Assembly: GCA_040902655.1 (NCBI GenBank)
Contig: JBBDWV010000026.1
Coordinates: 34,219-98,218, forward strand
DNA: 64,000 nucleotides
Source: Mycobacteriales bacterium
Lineage (GTDB): Bacteria > Actinomycetota > Actinomycetes > Mycobacteriales > SCTD01
Reading direction: 5' to 3'
Below the pieces are notes generated by a model that worked only from the letters and a program-made list of their open reading frames with translations, was not told the origin of the DNA and made no database searches. This document shows, piece by piece, positions 1 through 8,097 of this stretch. How positions within the stretch are numbered: the first letter of the stretch is position 1; every line of letters begins with the position of its first letter. The translations under genes were made by a program, and so were the position numbers.

Positions 1-27
1 GTGCGGACCGCCGAGTCGGGGCTGTGA
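1..27 (+). CDS. 3' end of an upstream gene (partial)
   Basis: The frame is open from the window edge to a TGA at 25-27. The TGA overlaps a GTG at 24-26, the usual GTGA coupling layout, so this is probably the tail of a co-transcribed upstream gene. Eight codons are too few to identify it. In many actinobacteria a zinc-ribbon protein precedes the RNase H/phosphatase gene, but that is knowledge of other genomes and is not visible here. Confidence 0.3.
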   Translation: MRTAESGL

Positions 28-55
28 GCCGGCGGTCGGGGCTGTGAGCCGGCGG
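16..55 (+). repeat. 20-bp perfect tandem duplication at a gene junction
   Basis: Two adjacent identical 20-mers (16-35 and 36-55) each carry the CTGTGAGCC stop/start overlap. Translation from the first copy's GTG ends after seven codons. Only the second copy's GTG (44) opens the RNase H frame. The duplication therefore uncouples the upstream stop from the downstream start by 20 bp. Confidence 0.9.
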
Positions 56-1207
56 CTCGTCGTCGAGGCGGACGGCGGCTCCCGGGGCAACCCCGGTCCG
101 GCCGGCTACGGCGCCGTGGTGCGCGACGCGGTCACCGGTGAGGTGCTCGCCGAGCGGGCCGCCGGCCTCGGCACGGCCACCAACAACGTCGCGGAGTACG
201 GCGGGCTGATCGCGGGGCTGACCGCTGCCCTCGAGCTCGACCCTGCCGAGGTCGAGGTGCGGATGGACTCCAAGCTCGTCGTGGAGCAGATGAGCGGTCG
301 CTGGCAGGTCAAGCACCCGTCGATGAAGCCCCTTGCCCGCGAGGCGGCTTCGCTCGTGCAGCGGCTGCCGCGGGTCCGCTTCTCCTGGATCCCGCGGGCG
401 CAGAACTCCCACGCAGACCGGCTCGCGAACGAGGCGATGGACGCCGCCGCCCGCGGCGAGGTGTGGCGGGTCGGCGGCGACAGCGGCCCGGCCGATGCCG
501 CCGACGCGTGGCTGGCCGAGCACGAGCCGACCGCCTCCCTCGCCGCGACCGGCCCGGCGCCGAACCGGCTGCACGGCTGGATGGATCCCGCGGCGCCCCC
601 CACCACGACGCTGCTGCTGCGGCACGGCGAGACAGCCCTGTCGGTCGACAAGCGCTTCTCCGGCATTGGTGATGCGCCGTTGACCGGGACCGGCCGGGCG
701 CAGGCCGCGGCGGCCGCCGCGCGGCTGGCCGGCAGTGGAGCCGTCGCGGTCGTGAGCAGCCCGCTGCAGCGGGCCCGCTCGACCGCCGAGCTGGTCGCCG
801 CGGCGCTCGGTGTCGAGGTCGCCGTGGAGCCGGGCCTGCGGGAGACCGACTTCGGCGACTGGGAGGGCCACACCTTCGCCGAGGTCCAGGCGAAGTGGCC
901 GCGGGAGCTGGCCGCCTGGCTGGCCGACACCGCGGTCCCGCCGCCGTTCGGGGAGAGTTTCGACCAGACCGCGACGCGTGTCCGGCAGGCCCGCGACCGG
1001 GTGCTGGCGGCGTACGGCGGGCGGACGGTCGTGCTGGTCAGTCACGTCACACCGATCAAGACGCTGCTCCGCCTCGCGCTGGACGCACCGCCGGCCGCGC
1101 TCTACCGGATGCACCTGGACCTGGCGAGCGTGTCGCAGGTGCAGTGGTTCGCCGACGGGCCGGCCGTGGTGCGCTCGATGAACGACACGGGTCACCTGGC
1201 GCAGTGA
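44..1207 (+). CDS. bifunctional RNase HI / histidine phosphatase (phosphoglycerate mutase-like)
   Basis: The 387-residue protein has two domains. Residues 1-135 are RNase HI, with acidic residues D10 (EADGGSRGNPG), E51, D75 (MDSK) and D125 (HADRLANEA), and should cut RNA in RNA:DNA hybrids. Residues 187-385 are a histidine phosphatase domain with LLRHGET (H194 is the phospho-acceptor), ETDFGDWEG and a late VSHVTPIK histidine. This fusion is well known in actinobacteria, where the C-terminal half has acid phosphatase activity (for example the Rv2228c type). The GTG start is fixed by the RNase H beta-strand that follows at once, and it lies inside the second copy of a 20-bp tandem repeat. A cytoplasmic housekeeping enzyme. 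Both active sites look intact. Confidence 0.95.
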   Translation: MSRRLVVEADGGSRGNPGPAGYGAVVRDAVTGEVLAERAAGLGTATNNVAEYGGLIAGLTAALELDPAEVEVRMDSKLVVEQMSGRWQVKHPSMKPLAREAASLVQRLPRVRFSWIPRAQNSHADRLANEAMDAAARGEVWRVGGDSGPADAADAWLAEHEPTASLAATGPAPNRLHGWMDPAAPPTTTLLLRHGETALSVDKRFSGIGDAPLTGTGRAQAAAAAARLAGSGAVAVVSSPLQRARSTAELVAAALGVEVAVEPGLRETDFGDWEGHTFAEVQAKWPRELAAWLADTAVPPPFGESFDQTATRVRQARDRVLAAYGGRTVVLVSHVTPIKTLLRLALDAPPAALYRMHLDLASVSQVQWFADGPAVVRSMNDTGHLAQ

Positions 1208-1242
1208 CCTGCCCCTGACCGCTCCCTCGTTCGCGGCTTCTC

Positions 1243-1284
1243 GTTCTCGGTGCTCTCGTTCTCGGTGCTCTCGTTTTCGGTGCC
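1243..1284. repeat. 15-bp minisatellite (2.8 units)
   Basis: Units GTTCTCGGTGCTCTC occupy 1243-1257 and 1258-1272, and a partial, slightly diverged third unit runs to 1284. The repeat lies between the RNase H gene and rnpB. Read on the minus strand it would encode a T-E-N-E-S repeat, but I see no coding support for that. Confidence 0.85.
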
Positions 1285-1358
1285 GCCAGCGGCGCCGTTC
1301 GGCGCGCCGGTTGCACCGAGAACCGCGGAAGGATCAGGCACTGGCCTATCCTCGAGGA

Positions 1359-1747
<389 letters not shown>

Positions 1748-1814
1748 CCTACTTATCCACAGGTCGCCGTACGTGCCCGACACGCCTGCTGACCTGCAGT
1801 AATCACGTTTTGTA

Positions 1815-1841
1815 GTTGACCGGCAACATCTCCTGTTGACC
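1815..1841 (+). promoter_or_regulatory. candidate operator: two GTTGACC direct repeats
   Basis: GTTGACC occurs at 1815-1821 and 1835-1841, a 20-bp step that places both on the same helical face. They sit about 150 bp upstream of the DUF433-type antitoxin. A promoter or autoregulatory role is inferred from position only. Confidence 0.3.
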
Positions 1842-1986
1842 CCCTGTGGCCGGACTCTCACGGCCCAGAGACGGCCCAGGCGATCTTGAACCGGGCTCCG
1901 CTGGGGGCCTCTCGTGGACTCGCCGAGACGGGCCGGGACCGGATGCGCGGGCCGACGTCGGACAGGAGTGCGAGACTGGCGCGGCG

Positions 1987-2688
1987 ATGACGGACGTGGC
2001 GCTGCTCGAGCGCGAGATGTACGCCGAGGCCGAGGCGGCCCGGCTGCTCAACGTTGCCCAGAGCACGCTGCACTACTGGCTCGAGGGCAAGACCGGGCGA
2101 GGCGGCAAGGTGCACCGCCCCGTGATCCGTCAGGAGCCCAAGGGCACCGGCGCCGCGGTCACCTGGGCGGAGTTCGTGGAGGCCGGCTTGCTGCGTCAGT
2201 ACCGCCGCGAGCTCAAGGTTCCGCTGCCCGAGCTCCGTGCCTTCATCGGCCTGCTTCGCGAGCGGTTCGACGTTCCCTACCCACTGGCCGACCGGCGCCC
2301 GTACGCCAGCGGCAAAGCGCTGGTGCTGGAAGCGCAGGAGCAGGCCGGCTTGCCTGGCGAGCTGTGGCTTGTCACGGTGGCCGGCGGACAACTGCTGCTC
2401 ACACCACCGTCGGAGTCGTTCCTGCGGCGCGTCCGCTGGGAGGGCGAGGTCGCCACCGGGTGGCGGCCGCACGAGGACCAGGACTCTGTCGTTCTCATCG
2501 ACCCGGCCGTCCGGTTCGGCCGACCTGCCGTCGGGGGCATCAGCACCGAGGTGATCTGGGAGCACTCAGAGGACGGCGAGGATGACGACGAGATTGCCGA
2601 GGTCTACGGCCTGACGCCGCGCGATGTCGCCTGGGCGCTGGCATACGAGAAGCCACGACGGGCTGAGGCGAGGCAGCGCATCGCGTGA
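1987..2688 (+). CDS. antitoxin with DUF433 domain (MerR-like N-terminus)
   Basis: Predicted antitoxin of a type II TA pair, 233 residues from the ATG at 1987. The N-terminus (YAEAEAARLLNVAQSTLHYW) resembles a MerR/helix-turn-helix DNA-binding segment. The C-terminus (DEIAEVYGLTPRDVAWALAYE) is a DUF433 signature. Proteins of this architecture usually sit upstream of a PIN-like DUF5615/VapC45-type toxin, and the next gene, overlapping by 4 bp (GTGA), is such a toxin with a frameshift. The frame is open further upstream, but that extension is arginine-rich low-complexity sequence and I reject it. With its toxin broken, the antitoxin may be an orphan that still regulates DNA. Confidence 0.78.
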   Translation: MTDVALLEREMYAEAEAARLLNVAQSTLHYWLEGKTGRGGKVHRPVIRQEPKGTGAAVTWAEFVEAGLLRQYRRELKVPLPELRAFIGLLRERFDVPYPLADRRPYASGKALVLEAQEQAGLPGELWLVTVAGGQLLLTPPSESFLRRVRWEGEVATGWRPHEDQDSVVLIDPAVRFGRPAVGGISTEVIWEHSEDGEDDDEIAEVYGLTPRDVAWALAYEKPRRAEARQRIA

Positions 2689-3123
2689 GCGCCGCCAAGC
2701 CGGCGGTCGTGCGCTTCTACCTCGACGCCGACGTCCTCGGCCTGCCATGTCGTCGCCGCGCTCCGCAACGACGTGACGTACCCAGGAGACCCAGGCGCGA
2801 TCATCAAGAGGCGACAGCGCCCTCCTTGCCCCGTCACGGACCCGGCCACAAGGGACGACGTCTGGATCCCGGAGGTCGCCTCACGCGGCTGGCTCATCCT
2901 CACGCGGGACAGCCGCATTCAGCAGCACCCCGCCGAGATCGCCGCAGTGAAGTCCAACAACGCCCGGATGGTCGCCCTGTCCGGGGACGAGGCGCGAGGG
3001 ACGTGGCAGCAGCTCGAAGTCCTCATGCGCCACTGGCGCGCGATCGAAGCGCTGGCGACGCGACCCGGCCCCTTCGTCTACACCGCCAAACGGGGCTCGC
3101 TCAAGTCAGTTGATCTTGGCTGA
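2685..3123 (+). pseudogene. PIN-like toxin (DUF5615/VapC45 type), frameshifted
   Basis: The N-terminus starts at GTG 2685 as MSAAKPAVVRFYLDADVLGL, which carries the expected first acidic motif. After about 19 codons the homologous frame changes. The remaining protein (HVVAALRNDVTYPGDPGAI onward, including GWLILTRDSRI) continues in another frame to 3123. Restoring the family-like LGLAHVV junction needs about two extra bases near 2742, so this looks like a 2-bp deletion. The product, a presumed RNase toxin of the upstream DUF433 antitoxin, should be inactive unless this is a sequencing error. Family membership rests on motif recognition and on the antitoxin neighbour. Confidence 0.68.
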
Positions 3124-3425
3124 ACCGACAATGTCTCCCCAGTCAAGGAGGCCGACGAAGCGTCGCCGGTTCAGGACGGGGACGCGGTCAGGCTCGGTGT
3201 TGTACCCAGCGACGCTGGCCGCTGCGCTGCGTCGTAGCTCAGACCTACCCCGGCTACGCCCCGCGATAGGCCGGCCGCAGCAGCCTCGCCAAGTGCTTGC
3301 ACCCTGGCGAGTGCGATCACATCAGTCGGCGCCGCCGACGGCGCCCGAACGGCTGGCTTCTCGCGGCGCACGTCTCATGGAACGGCGCCTACCCGCGGCG
3401 GGTGGCGTGGGCGTGGCGTGCACGC
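3124..3425. other. intergenic stretch without a recognisable gene
   Basis: About 300 bp between the broken toxin and the sigma-factor remnant. The open frames here are arginine/proline-rich shadows. I see no RNA gene, clear hairpin or family motif. Confidence 0.5.
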
Positions 3426-3620
3426 TCAAGCCGTCTCCGCCGCTGCATGGGCACGCAGAAGTTCGTCGCGGGCGCGGGCTACGCGGGAACGGATCGTGCC
3501 GACGGGGACACCGCACGCCTCGGCGGCTTCGGCGTAGGTGAGCCCGAGGAGCTGGGTGAGCACGAACGCGGCGCGCCGGTCAGGATCAAGCGCGGCGCGG
3601 GGCGAGCGCCGCTCGCGCCG
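3426..3620 (-). pseudogene. C-terminal fragment of an ECF sigma factor (region 4)
   Basis: The minus strand encodes about 65 residues ending in [20 protein letters not shown] and [18 protein letters not shown]. This is the sigma-70 region 4 helix-turn-helix that contacts the -35 element, close in style to SigC-like ECF factors. Regions 2 and the linker are absent. Upstream the frame runs into unrelated sequence opposite the Phd remnant. A complete ECF factor has about 170-200 residues, so this is a truncated relic. It may still be translated as a fusion with upstream codons, but it could not act as a sigma factor. Confidence 0.65.
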
Positions 3621-3674
3621 GTTGACGTACCGAGCACTACTCGACCAGTTGGTCAACCGGCGGACCCTCGCCGT

Positions 3675-3830
3675 ATGACGCAGGTCAACGTGGCCGAGGC
3701 CAAGGCGAAGCTGTCCGACCTCCTGGAGCGGGCCGCGGCTGGCGAGGACATGGTCGTCGCTGCTCGGCACGACGTCGTGCTGTGGTGGCTGGCGCAGGAA
3801 CCGCTGGCGGAGGCCGGTGACGTCGCTCCT
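3675..3830 (+). pseudogene. collapsed Phd antitoxin / PIN toxin remnant
   Basis: From ATG 3675 the first 25 or so codons ([20 protein letters not shown], then AAGED) match the N-terminus of Phd/YefM antitoxins. The frame then passes into [16 protein letters not shown], which resembles the LLDTHVVLWWLADDP start of the PIN toxin normally encoded just downstream. An internal deletion appears to have joined the head of the antitoxin to the head of its toxin. Beyond about 3830 the frame continues only as antisense of the next gene. A non-functional TA relic; the PIN part is the less certain call. Confidence 0.55.
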
Positions 3831-3860
3831 GACGGACGGCTCGTGCGAGGCACACGTCAG

Positions 3861-4664
3861 TCAGAACAGCGACTCCTGGTCGGTCCGCCGGCCGACGCGG
3901 TCCCGAACGGACTGGTCAGCATCGTCGGCGGCCAGCCGTGCGGCGCGCTCGGGATCCCCACGCTCGATCAGCCGGTCCAGGGCAGCCACCCGGACGGCCT
4001 TCGCGGGCCAGCCGAGCGCCGTCTCGAGCAGCTGCTCGCCCTCGTCCGCAGGCAGGGTCTCCAGCTCGTCGACCATCCCCCGGACGGTCTCGCCAGCGGC
4101 GCGAGCCGGCAGCTCGTTCAGCAGCGCGAACAGGTCGGGGGCCGAGAGCAGCGAGCGCCGGACGGCCCGCGCTGCGGCCCACCGGCGCAGCGGGGGAGGG
4201 ATGTACCGGAGCGCGACGAGCTGCCCGTCGGCGGCCGGCGTGTCGTCGTCGGGGCCGTCGTCCAGCCTGTCCGGACCAGGCAGCTCCACACTGATCCCGC
4301 CGGTGAACACGTCCTCGGCCCGGTAGACCAGCCACTCATCTGCGAGCAGCTCGAGAGCCAGTGCGTCGAGGTCCTCGTCCGTCAACAATCCCGTACGGAC
4401 CAGGCCGTGCACCAGTTTGCCGGACAGCCGCTCCCAGCGTCGGTCGGTGAGCAGCAGCCGGGCGGTGTCCAGCGCACCTGGAGCTGTGCCGTGGTGGGTG
4501 CGCAGCAGCAGCTCGGCGTCCACGCAGCTGCTGCGGCGCGGTCCGGCCGACAGCAGCAGGCGCCGCAGCTCGTCGACCGAGCCGGCGGACAACAGGCCGA
4601 CACCGTCTTCGCCCAGGTCGCCGGCCAGCTCGGCCAGGTCGCGCGGTCCGCTGTCACCGGTCAC
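3861..4664 (-). CDS. hypothetical protein, helical repeat-like
   Basis: 267 residues from a GTG start that overlaps the stop of the upstream minus-strand fragment (GTGA), so the two are translationally coupled. I do not recognise a family. The sequence is rich in Leu, Ala, Asp and Glu with short amphipathic helices (RRLLLSAG, LALELLADEWLVYRAED, ETALGWPAKAVRVAALDRL), and the C-terminal third resembles HEAT-type helical pairs (AVRVAALDRLIERGDPERAA). There is no signal peptide or membrane segment. Codon usage looks like that of a real gene. It may have belonged to the same locus as the helicase-related fragment before it. Confidence 0.6.
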   Translation of the reverse strand: MTGDSGPRDLAELAGDLGEDGVGLLSAGSVDELRRLLLSAGPRRSSCVDAELLLRTHHGTAPGALDTARLLLTDRRWERLSGKLVHGLVRTGLLTDEDLDALALELLADEWLVYRAEDVFTGGISVELPGPDRLDDGPDDDTPAADGQLVALRYIPPPLRRWAAARAVRRSLLSAPDLFALLNELPARAAGETVRGMVDELETLPADEGEQLLETALGWPAKAVRVAALDRLIERGDPERAARLAADDADQSVRDRVGRRTDQESLF

Positions 4665-4975
4665 GTGTCGATCCTCCTGTGCTCGTCACCAGTCGGTGTG
4701 CGCCAGCTGCCGGGCGAGGTCGCCACCTGCCGCAGCTGCAGCCGGCTCAGCGTACGGGTGCGCACCACCTCCTCCGTCAGGGCGGAATCGGCGCATCGCA
4801 GGTAGCAGCCGGCGGCGCCGATCCGCACCCGGCCGTGCTGTCGCTCCACGTCGCGGATGAGGTAGTCGAGCGTCTGTGGCACGCCGTGCCGGGCCGTCGT
4901 CGACGACCGGTCCAGCAGGTCGGTTCGGCGCAGCAGCGGTGAGGCGGCCACGAGGTTGGACCGTCGCCTCGCCAT
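4661..4975 (-). pseudogene. fragment of an XPB/helicase-associated-domain protein
   Basis: 104 residues. The stretch VPQTLDYLIRDVERQHGRVR and the following IGAAGCYLRCADSAL and EEVVRTRTLSRLQLRQVA match the C-terminal part of actinobacterial helicase-associated proteins (Helicase_C_3/XPB-like N-terminal family, normally more than 700 residues). After this the expected continuation is lost and the sequence ends within about 20 codons. The ATG lies in the palindrome at the VapB start, so this is an arbitrary in-frame Met and not a natural start. I read it as a relic, although it may still be expressed and coupled to the next gene. Confidence 0.55.
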
Positions 4976-4994
4976 GTGCTACCACTAGCACATG
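4973..4994. promoter_or_regulatory. 22-bp palindrome over the VapB start codon (candidate operator)
   Basis: Perfect 9-bp arms CATGTGCTA (4973-4981) and TAGCACATG (4986-4994) around a 4-bp centre. The right arm ends in the antitoxin ATG, and no Shine-Dalgarno sequence precedes it, which suggests a leaderless transcript with the operator at or across +1. TA antitoxins commonly repress their own operon through such palindromes. That this is the site is inference. Confidence 0.6.
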
Positions 4995-5267
4995 ACGACG
5001 GTCGGTGTCCGAGAGCTCCGGCAGCGGGCCAGCGAGTTGCTGCGCCAGGTCGCGCAGGGCGAGACGATCGAGATCACCGACCGCGGACGCCCGGTGGCGC
5101 TGCTCGGCCCGTTGGCGGCCGGGGACGAGCTGACGCGGCTGCGCGCGGCGGGCCAGGTCAGCGCGGCCGAGGGGGACCTGACCGACCTGCCTGAGCCCCT
5201 CGAGTTGGAGCCCGGCCAGGAGACGCCCTCACAGGTGCTGGCCGGGCTGCGCCGAGATGACCGCTGA
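4992..5267 (+). CDS. VapB/Phd-type antitoxin
   Basis: 91 residues. The N-terminal MTTVGVRELRQRASELLRQV and ETIEITDRGRPVALLGPL form the Phd/YefM (prevent-host-death) DNA-binding and dimerisation fold. The acidic C-terminal tail (LTDLPEPLELEPGQE) is the kind of segment that wraps the toxin. It overlaps the VapC gene by 11 bp, the classic TA arrangement. The start codon is inside a perfect palindrome, so self-repression with VapC as co-repressor is likely. It should bind and neutralise the PIN RNase encoded next. It appears intact. Confidence 0.9.
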   Translation: MTTVGVRELRQRASELLRQVAQGETIEITDRGRPVALLGPLAAGDELTRLRAAGQVSAAEGDLTDLPEPLELEPGQETPSQVLAGLRRDDR

Positions 5268-5661
5268 ACGCGCGGTCTACCTGGACCCCTCTGCGCTCGT
5301 GAAGCTGGCGGTGGCCGAGCCGGAGTCCGCCGCGCTGCGGGCGTATTTGCGTCGGCGCCGGCCGCTGGTGTCCAGCGCGCTGTCGCGAACGGAGGTCGGC
5401 CGGGCGCTGCTGCCGCTCGGCCCGCGCGCCGTGCAGCGCGGTGCGCAGGTGCTGCGTCGCCTCGAGCTCGTCCGGATGAGCGACCGGACCCTCGAGCTGG
5501 CTGGCACGCTGCTGCCGCCGGAGCTGCGGTCGCTGGACGCCGTTCACCTCGCGACGGCACACCAGCTCGGCGCGTCCCTCAGTCGCCTGGTCACCTACGA
5601 CGAGCGCATGGCCGGGGCAGCCGGCGCCCTGGGCTGGACCGTGCACGCTCCGGGCCGCTGA
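5257..5661 (+). CDS. VapC-type PIN-domain toxin ribonuclease
   Basis: 134 residues, a full-length PIN domain. The four acidic positions are present: D in YLDPSALVKL (N-terminus), E in LSRTEVGRAL, D in LRSLDAVHLATA and D in VTYDERMAG. PIN toxins cleave RNA (often tRNA or rRNA) with Mg2+ or Mn2+ and are held inactive by the cognate antitoxin. The ATG lies inside the antitoxin gene, 11 bp before its stop, so translation is coupled. This is the only TA pair in the left zone with both partners intact in one place. The cellular target cannot be read from sequence. Confidence 0.92.
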   Translation: MTAERAVYLDPSALVKLAVAEPESAALRAYLRRRRPLVSSALSRTEVGRALLPLGPRAVQRGAQVLRRLELVRMSDRTLELAGTLLPPELRSLDAVHLATAHQLGASLSRLVTYDERMAGAAGALGWTVHAPGR

Positions 5662-5821
5662 CCCGACACGTTCCGCGTACGCGGGCAGGCACCCACGTCC
5701 ACTGACTGCAGCGTGCGGCGGACGCGGTGGATAGCGCTTGTCGGGAACCCGCCCTGTGGACGAACGCTGAAACTGTCGGACCCGTTTAGCAGCGTGCGTG
5801 GCCCGTGACGAGGAGGCCCCG

Positions 5822-6205
5822 ATGTGCCAATTGTGCGACCTGCCCGACCTGACCCCCGAGGAGTACGACGACCGCATCCGCGCGCTGGTCGACCAGCATC
5901 GGTTCGCCGTCCAATCCGTGGGCGGTTCGCGCTGCCGCGCGGAGTTCAGCTACACCGTCGGCCTGACGGCGCACGGGCTGCCCGAGCTGGTCGTGATCGG
6001 CGTGCGCGTGGCCGACGCCGCCCGGTTGCTCCAGCACTGGGGCGACTACCTGCTCGACAAAAGCCTGGTGCTTCCCGGCGAGACCCTCGAGTGCGGGCCG
6101 TGGTTGATGGAGGCGGTTGAGGTCGAGCGGCGCTGTGCCCGACGCGTGGTCGTGCTGCTCCTTGTGAGACGGGTGGTATACGAGTCGCGCGCCGTCCGCC
6201 GCTGA
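5822..6205 (+). CDS. DUF4262 protein, C-terminally truncated
   Basis: 127 residues from the ATG preceded by GGAGG with 5-nt spacing. An upstream in-frame GTG at 5798 is possible but less well placed. MCQLCDLPDLTPEEYDD, RHRFAVQSV-like and FSYTVGLTAHGLPELVV segments match DUF4262, a family of unknown function. Complete members carry a further block ending in a LQLVWADDRGRWPW-like motif. Here the sequence after MEAVEVE turns into an Arg/Val-rich tail with no family resemblance, so the 3' end has been lost or shifted. It is convergent with the broken HNH gene that follows. Confidence 0.7.
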   Translation: MCQLCDLPDLTPEEYDDRIRALVDQHRFAVQSVGGSRCRAEFSYTVGLTAHGLPELVVIGVRVADAARLLQHWGDYLLDKSLVLPGETLECGPWLMEAVEVERRCARRVVVLLLVRRVVYESRAVRR

Positions 6206-6244
6206 GCGCGGCGGAGCTATTTCGCTGATGCGACGCCATCCGCG

Positions 6245-7154
6245 TCAGGCGGTGAACGCCTCCCACCGCGCTGCCAGCGCATCGCGATCCGGCCGGTCCT
6301 GCCGCCGGGCCGGCAGGTGCAGGTGCCGCCCGTGCATCTCCTGCAAGCCGTACCGCAGCATCGGGCCATCTACCTCGGACAGCACGTCGTCACGCAACTG
6401 CACCGTGTAGTCCGGCTTGACGCCGAGGATCTTCCGGTCGTACGCCGCGTGGTGGATCTTGCACAGTGACAGGCCATTCGAGACCACCGGCTGGCCGGAC
6501 TCCGCATCGCCGAGGATGTGCGCCGCGTCGAGCAGATCCGCATGCCGCAGCCGGCATACCGCACACGCAGTGTCATACGCCCGGATGACGCGGGCACGGA
6601 AGACCGGCTGGTGCAGGCGTAGGTTCACAAGGCCGCTCGGCATACCGCCGCTGGTCCTCGGTGACGGCGTCCGGGGTGAGGAAGCGCAGGGACTCGTCGA
6701 CCGCGAGTTTCACGAAGCGACCAACTGGGTCGTCGTCCACGACGTAGACCGGGCAGCGCGGAACGAAGACGCCCGTGGCGATCCCCTGTAGCAGGATGAC
6801 GGGCAGTTGGAGCCGCGCTGCCTCACGCAGCTTCCTGTTGTCGCCTGCGTCGGGTGCCTGGTCCCGGTAGGCGTAGCGCAGCAGCCCGTCAGCCGGGTCC
6901 AGGTCGTCGTCGTAGCGACCCTGCGGCTGGCTGAGGATCGACAGGGTGGCGGCCAATTCGCGCGGGTTTCGGATGCCGCGGCTCTGGTCGATCAGCTTGA
7001 GCGGCTGACCGCCATAGCGGAATCCCTCCAGCTCGGCACGCGTGATTACGCCACCCGACGCCTCGCTGCGCTCCACGACGTACGACATCGCGGTTCGGCG
7101 GACATCGAGCTCGTCGAGCGGCACGCTGCTGTGTAGCAGCTCGCGCCGGCTCAA
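6245..7154 (-). pseudogene. HNH restriction-type endonuclease, frameshifted
   Basis: The N-terminal part (from ATG 7154; VITRAELEGFRYGGQPLKLI, TGVFVPRCPVYVVDDDPVGR) runs to about 6630. The C-terminal HNH_2 domain (VFRARVIRAYDTACAVCRLR, DAAHIL, SNGLSLCKIHHAAYDRKILG) continues in a different frame to 6245. One surplus C in the run CGGCC near 6629-6634 explains the break: removing it restores AERLVNLRLHQ. The HNH residues themselves are intact, so this looks like a recent mutation or a sequencing error. The family includes orphan restriction enzymes that attack foreign or modified DNA. It is divergent from the NERD gene and convergent with the DUF4262 gene. Confidence 0.8.
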
Positions 7155-7186
7155 GTCAGGGGTGCGGCGGTGCCGAGGGGGAGCGG

Positions 7187-8023
7187 ATGGACGAAGGCCT
7201 GACGGTCAAGCCGTGGAAGCGCTACGGGAAGAACCGCGACTACGTCGTGGACGGGGGCGGCCGGAGCCTGGGCTTCCGCGACAACGCCAACGACTCCGTG
7301 CACGTGGTGGTCGAGGAAGACCGGCCTGCGGTCCTACGTGCCCTCGGCATTGCGTTGCCGGGGCAGCGGCCAGCGCAGGAAGACTACGCCGTCACGATCG
7401 ATCGATTCGCCGTCGACCTCGGTGACAATGCGGCCGGGGCCGGGGCCAAGGCCCTTGCGCAGGAACACCGCGAGCAGGCACCGGTACGAACCCTGCTAGC
7501 ACGCGTGCTCGGCGTGCACACCGACGAGCGGGCTTGGCGGGTCGGTGCCAAGGGAGAGGAGACGGTCGGCCGCGAGCTCGAGCGGCTCGGGGAGGCCTGG
7601 ACGGTCGTGCACGACGTGCCCGTAGGAGAGCGTGGCGCCAACATCGATCACGTGGTCGTCGGTCCGGCCGGCGTCTTCACCGTCAACAGCAAGTGGCACG
7701 CCGGCAAGGGCATTTGGGTCGGCGGCGACGTGGTCATGGTCGACGGCCACCGGCAGCCCTACGTCCGCAACGCGCGGCACGAGGCGCGGCGGGCGAGCCG
7801 GTTGCTGTCCGCGGCCTACGGTGCGCCGGTGCCCGTGCTGGGGATCGTCGCCATCCTCGCGCAGGGGTGGACCGTCCGGGAGCAGCCCCGCGACGGCGAG
7901 GTCCTCGTGACGACGCCGCGGACGGCGCGGAAGCACCTGCAGAAGCTACCGGCGCGATACGCGGTGCACGAGGTGGACCGGCTGGCCCTGTGGGCGCGGC
8001 GCAGCACGACCTGGCAGCCCTGA
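7187..8023 (+). CDS. NERD-domain (nuclease-related) protein
   Basis: 278 residues. The C-terminal half carries the NERD fold, which belongs to the restriction-nuclease-like superfamily: RVGAKGEETVGRELERLG, then ANIDHVVVGPAGVFTVNSKW, with D and the N-S-K-W lysine at the expected active-site strand. The N-terminal 110 residues (MDEGLTVKPWKRYGKNRDYV onward) are a separate small domain I do not recognise. NERD proteins are presumed to act on DNA, often as orphan or defence-associated nucleases. The gene is transcribed away from the HNH gene across 32 bp. The start is the ATG after GGGGGAGCGG. The biochemical role is inferred from the fold. Confidence 0.85.
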   Translation: MDEGLTVKPWKRYGKNRDYVVDGGGRSLGFRDNANDSVHVVVEEDRPAVLRALGIALPGQRPAQEDYAVTIDRFAVDLGDNAAGAGAKALAQEHREQAPVRTLLARVLGVHTDERAWRVGAKGEETVGRELERLGEAWTVVHDVPVGERGANIDHVVVGPAGVFTVNSKWHAGKGIWVGGDVVMVDGHRQPYVRNARHEARRASRLLSAAYGAPVPVLGIVAILAQGWTVREQPRDGEVLVTTPRTARKHLQKLPARYAVHEVDRLALWARRSTTWQP

Positions 8024-8097
8024 GCTCGGACGCAGAAGGCGGCAGCGGAAGCCGAATCATGCGGCGGCGGTGGACAAGCTCGCCACCTTCTGATCGG

